Shown here in pieces: positions 62,886 to 64,000 of a stretch of 64,000 nt of DNA; position 1 is the stretch's first letter, and the number at the start of each line of letters is the position of its first letter. This DNA is from an uncultured Acidobacteriaceae bacterium. GTDB lineage: Bacteria; Acidobacteriota; Terriglobia; Terriglobales; Acidobacteriaceae. A program made the position numbers and the translations under genes. The notes under the pieces were generated by a model. The model saw only the letters and a program-made list of their open reading frames with translations, ran no database searches and was not told where the DNA came from. Location of the stretch: the NCBI GenBank assembly GCA_937879855.1, contig CALFMO010000069.1:62001-126000 (forward strand), written 5' to 3'.

Positions 62886-64000
62886 TCATTTCGCGGCTGC
62901 ACGATCACTCGACGAAGGCTCCGCTTTCAAATAATGGTCGAACCATCCGACTAGCCGATCCATGATGTCGCGCTGATGAGCCGGCTGCCGAATGGCATGG
63001 CCTTCGCCCTCGTAGACCACCAACTGCGTGTCTACGCCCAAGGTTTTCAACGCGTGCCAGAATTCGCGCGACTGCGGCTCCGGTACTTCACCATCGCGTT
63101 CCCCCACCAAAATGAGGGTCGGAGTTTTGGCATTCTTGATGAAGGTTATGGGTGAGCTTCGCGCATAAACCGCAGGATCGTCGTAAACCGACGCGCCGAA
63201 ATAGGGAATCATCCACTCGTCAATATCATTCTCTCCATAGTAACTTTGCCAATTGGATAATCCGGCGCCGGCAACGGCCGCTCGGAAACGATGAGTCTGG
63301 GTCACCGCCCACATCGTCATGAATCCGCCATAGCTCCAGCCAAAAATTCCGATGCGCTGGTCATCGACGGGCAGGGTTTTCACAACTTCATCGACTCCCG
63401 CCAAGATGTCGCGAAAGTCGCCATAACCAAAGTCTTTCACGTTTCCTTGAGTGAACTTTTCGCCCTGCCCGTAGCTGCCGCGAGGGTTGGGATAGAGCAC
63501 GAAATATCCCTGAGTGGAGAGGTTGTGCAAGTTCAGCGCGCGACTGGGCCAGGCGGGACGTACAGCCACCGCCGGTCCACCGTGAACCACGACCACCATG
63601 GGATAGCGGCGGCTTGGGTCGTAATCCTTCGGATACAGAAGCCAGCCTTGGACGCGCATGCCGTCACTCGTCCAGTGCAAGTTTTTCATCTCGCCCCAGT
63701 CCGGCTGGACAGCATCGTTGGAATGCGTCAGTTGTTTCCAATTGCCGATCGATCCCGCCCAGACTTCGGCGGGATGCGCGGGTGAACTCCTGATTGCGGC
63801 AGACTTCGCATGATCAGCGGAAAAGGATGCCGACAGTGACTCCGGCCCCGACCAGAGTTGGTCGACCTTCCCGTTATTGAGATTGACAGTAGCAATGCCA
63901 GACTGACCGTCGATGTTTTCGGTGAACAAGATTTTGTCAGGGGCTGCCCAGTAGATTGAATTGGGAGACGCGGTAATTCCGGGAGTTACGATACGCGCAC
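62886..64000 (-). CDS. S9-family peptidase (prolyl oligopeptidase type), C-terminal part, cut by window edge
   Basis: The frame is open to the right edge, so the N-terminus lies outside. The visible 371 residues hold the end of the beta-propeller (NSIYWAAPDKILFTENIDG) and the alpha/beta-hydrolase domain: VVVVHGGPAVAVRPAWPSRA, nucleophile elbow GWSYGGFMTMWA, Asp in GERDGEVPEP and His in EGEGHAIRQ. The family cleaves short peptides, often after Pro or releasing dipeptides. It ends upstream of the exporter operon in the same orientation, with a 161-base gap that holds the candidate regulatory sites. Confidence 0.93.
   Translation of the reverse strand, partial: ARIVTPGITASPNSIYWAAPDKILFTENIDGQSGIATVNLNNGKVDQLWSGPESLSASFSADHAKSAAIRSSPAHPAEVWAGSIGNWKQLTHSNDAVQPDWGEMKNLHWTSDGMRVQGWLLYPKDYDPSRRYPMVVVVHGGPAVAVRPAWPSRALNLHNLSTQGYFVLYPNPRGSYGQGEKFTQGNVKDFGYGDFRDILAGVDEVVKTLPVDDQRIGIFGWSYGGFMTMWAVTQTHRFRAAVAGAGLSNWQSYYGENDIDEWMIPYFGASVYDDPAVYARSSPITFIKNAKTPTLILVGERDGEVPEPQSREFWHALKTLGVDTQLVVYEGEGHAIRQPAHQRDIMDRLVGWFDHYLKAEPSSSDRAAAK

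Overview
The window looks like a chromosomal segment of an acidobacterium, most likely from the Koribacter/Terriglobales side. The grounds are family content and were not tested by a search: seven long MacB/FtsX-type permeases of the acidobacterial duplicated permease kind (ADOP), a TPR protein with the acidobacterial VWFA-type domain, many secreted hydrolases, moderately high G+C, and intergenic spacers full of short GC-rich palindromes. I see no tRNA, rRNA, CRISPR array, transposase or phage gene. Both window ends cut genes: mfd at the left (its N-terminal third, minus strand) and an S9 peptidase at the right (its C-terminal part, minus strand).

Left part (1-32 kb) is a mosaic of mostly single genes: mfd; a small secreted protein; a glycoside-hydrolase-like lipoprotein; an M61 peptidase; a YheT-type hydrolase; an FmdB-type zinc ribbon and a 51-residue zinc-ribbon-like protein; the primary sigma factor rpoD; a LolA-like periplasmic protein; a TPR-VWA protein; a secreted phosphodiesterase; a lone ADOP permease; a GH31 alpha-glucosidase; a DoxX-like membrane protein; a dimethylargininase-like enzyme; a receiver-PilZ protein; hslV-hslU; a fibronectin-III lipoprotein; a fumarylacetoacetase-family hydrolase; a DUF2007 protein; comEC; an RlmD-type 23S rRNA methyltransferase; and a phosphofructokinase whose motifs predict pyrophosphate use.

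The middle (32.6-40.3 kb) has a four-gene minor-pseudopilin operon (GspH/FimT, PilV, PilW and PilX-like) closed by a good terminator, then a Lys/Arg-rich DUF6496-type protein, an ATP-dependent DNA ligase of the LigC type, a flavin amine oxidase, a UdgX-type uracil-DNA glycosylase and a possible 55-residue protein.

The right part (40.3-62.7 kb, all minus strand) is the most striking region. Twelve genes lie head to tail with gaps of 6-33 bases or overlaps: HlyD/MacA-type adaptor, ABC ATPase, six consecutive ADOP permeases, a second ABC ATPase, a TolC-type outer-membrane protein, an NtrC-type sigma-54 activator and an NtrY-like histidine kinase. Together they could build one or several MacAB-TolC-like tripartite exporters whose inner-membrane part has been amplified, controlled by their own two-component system. 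Upstream of the first gene there is a sequence with the geometry of a sigma-54 promoter, and about 115 bases further upstream a 7-base inverted repeat that could be the activator site. This agrees with autoregulation but is inference.
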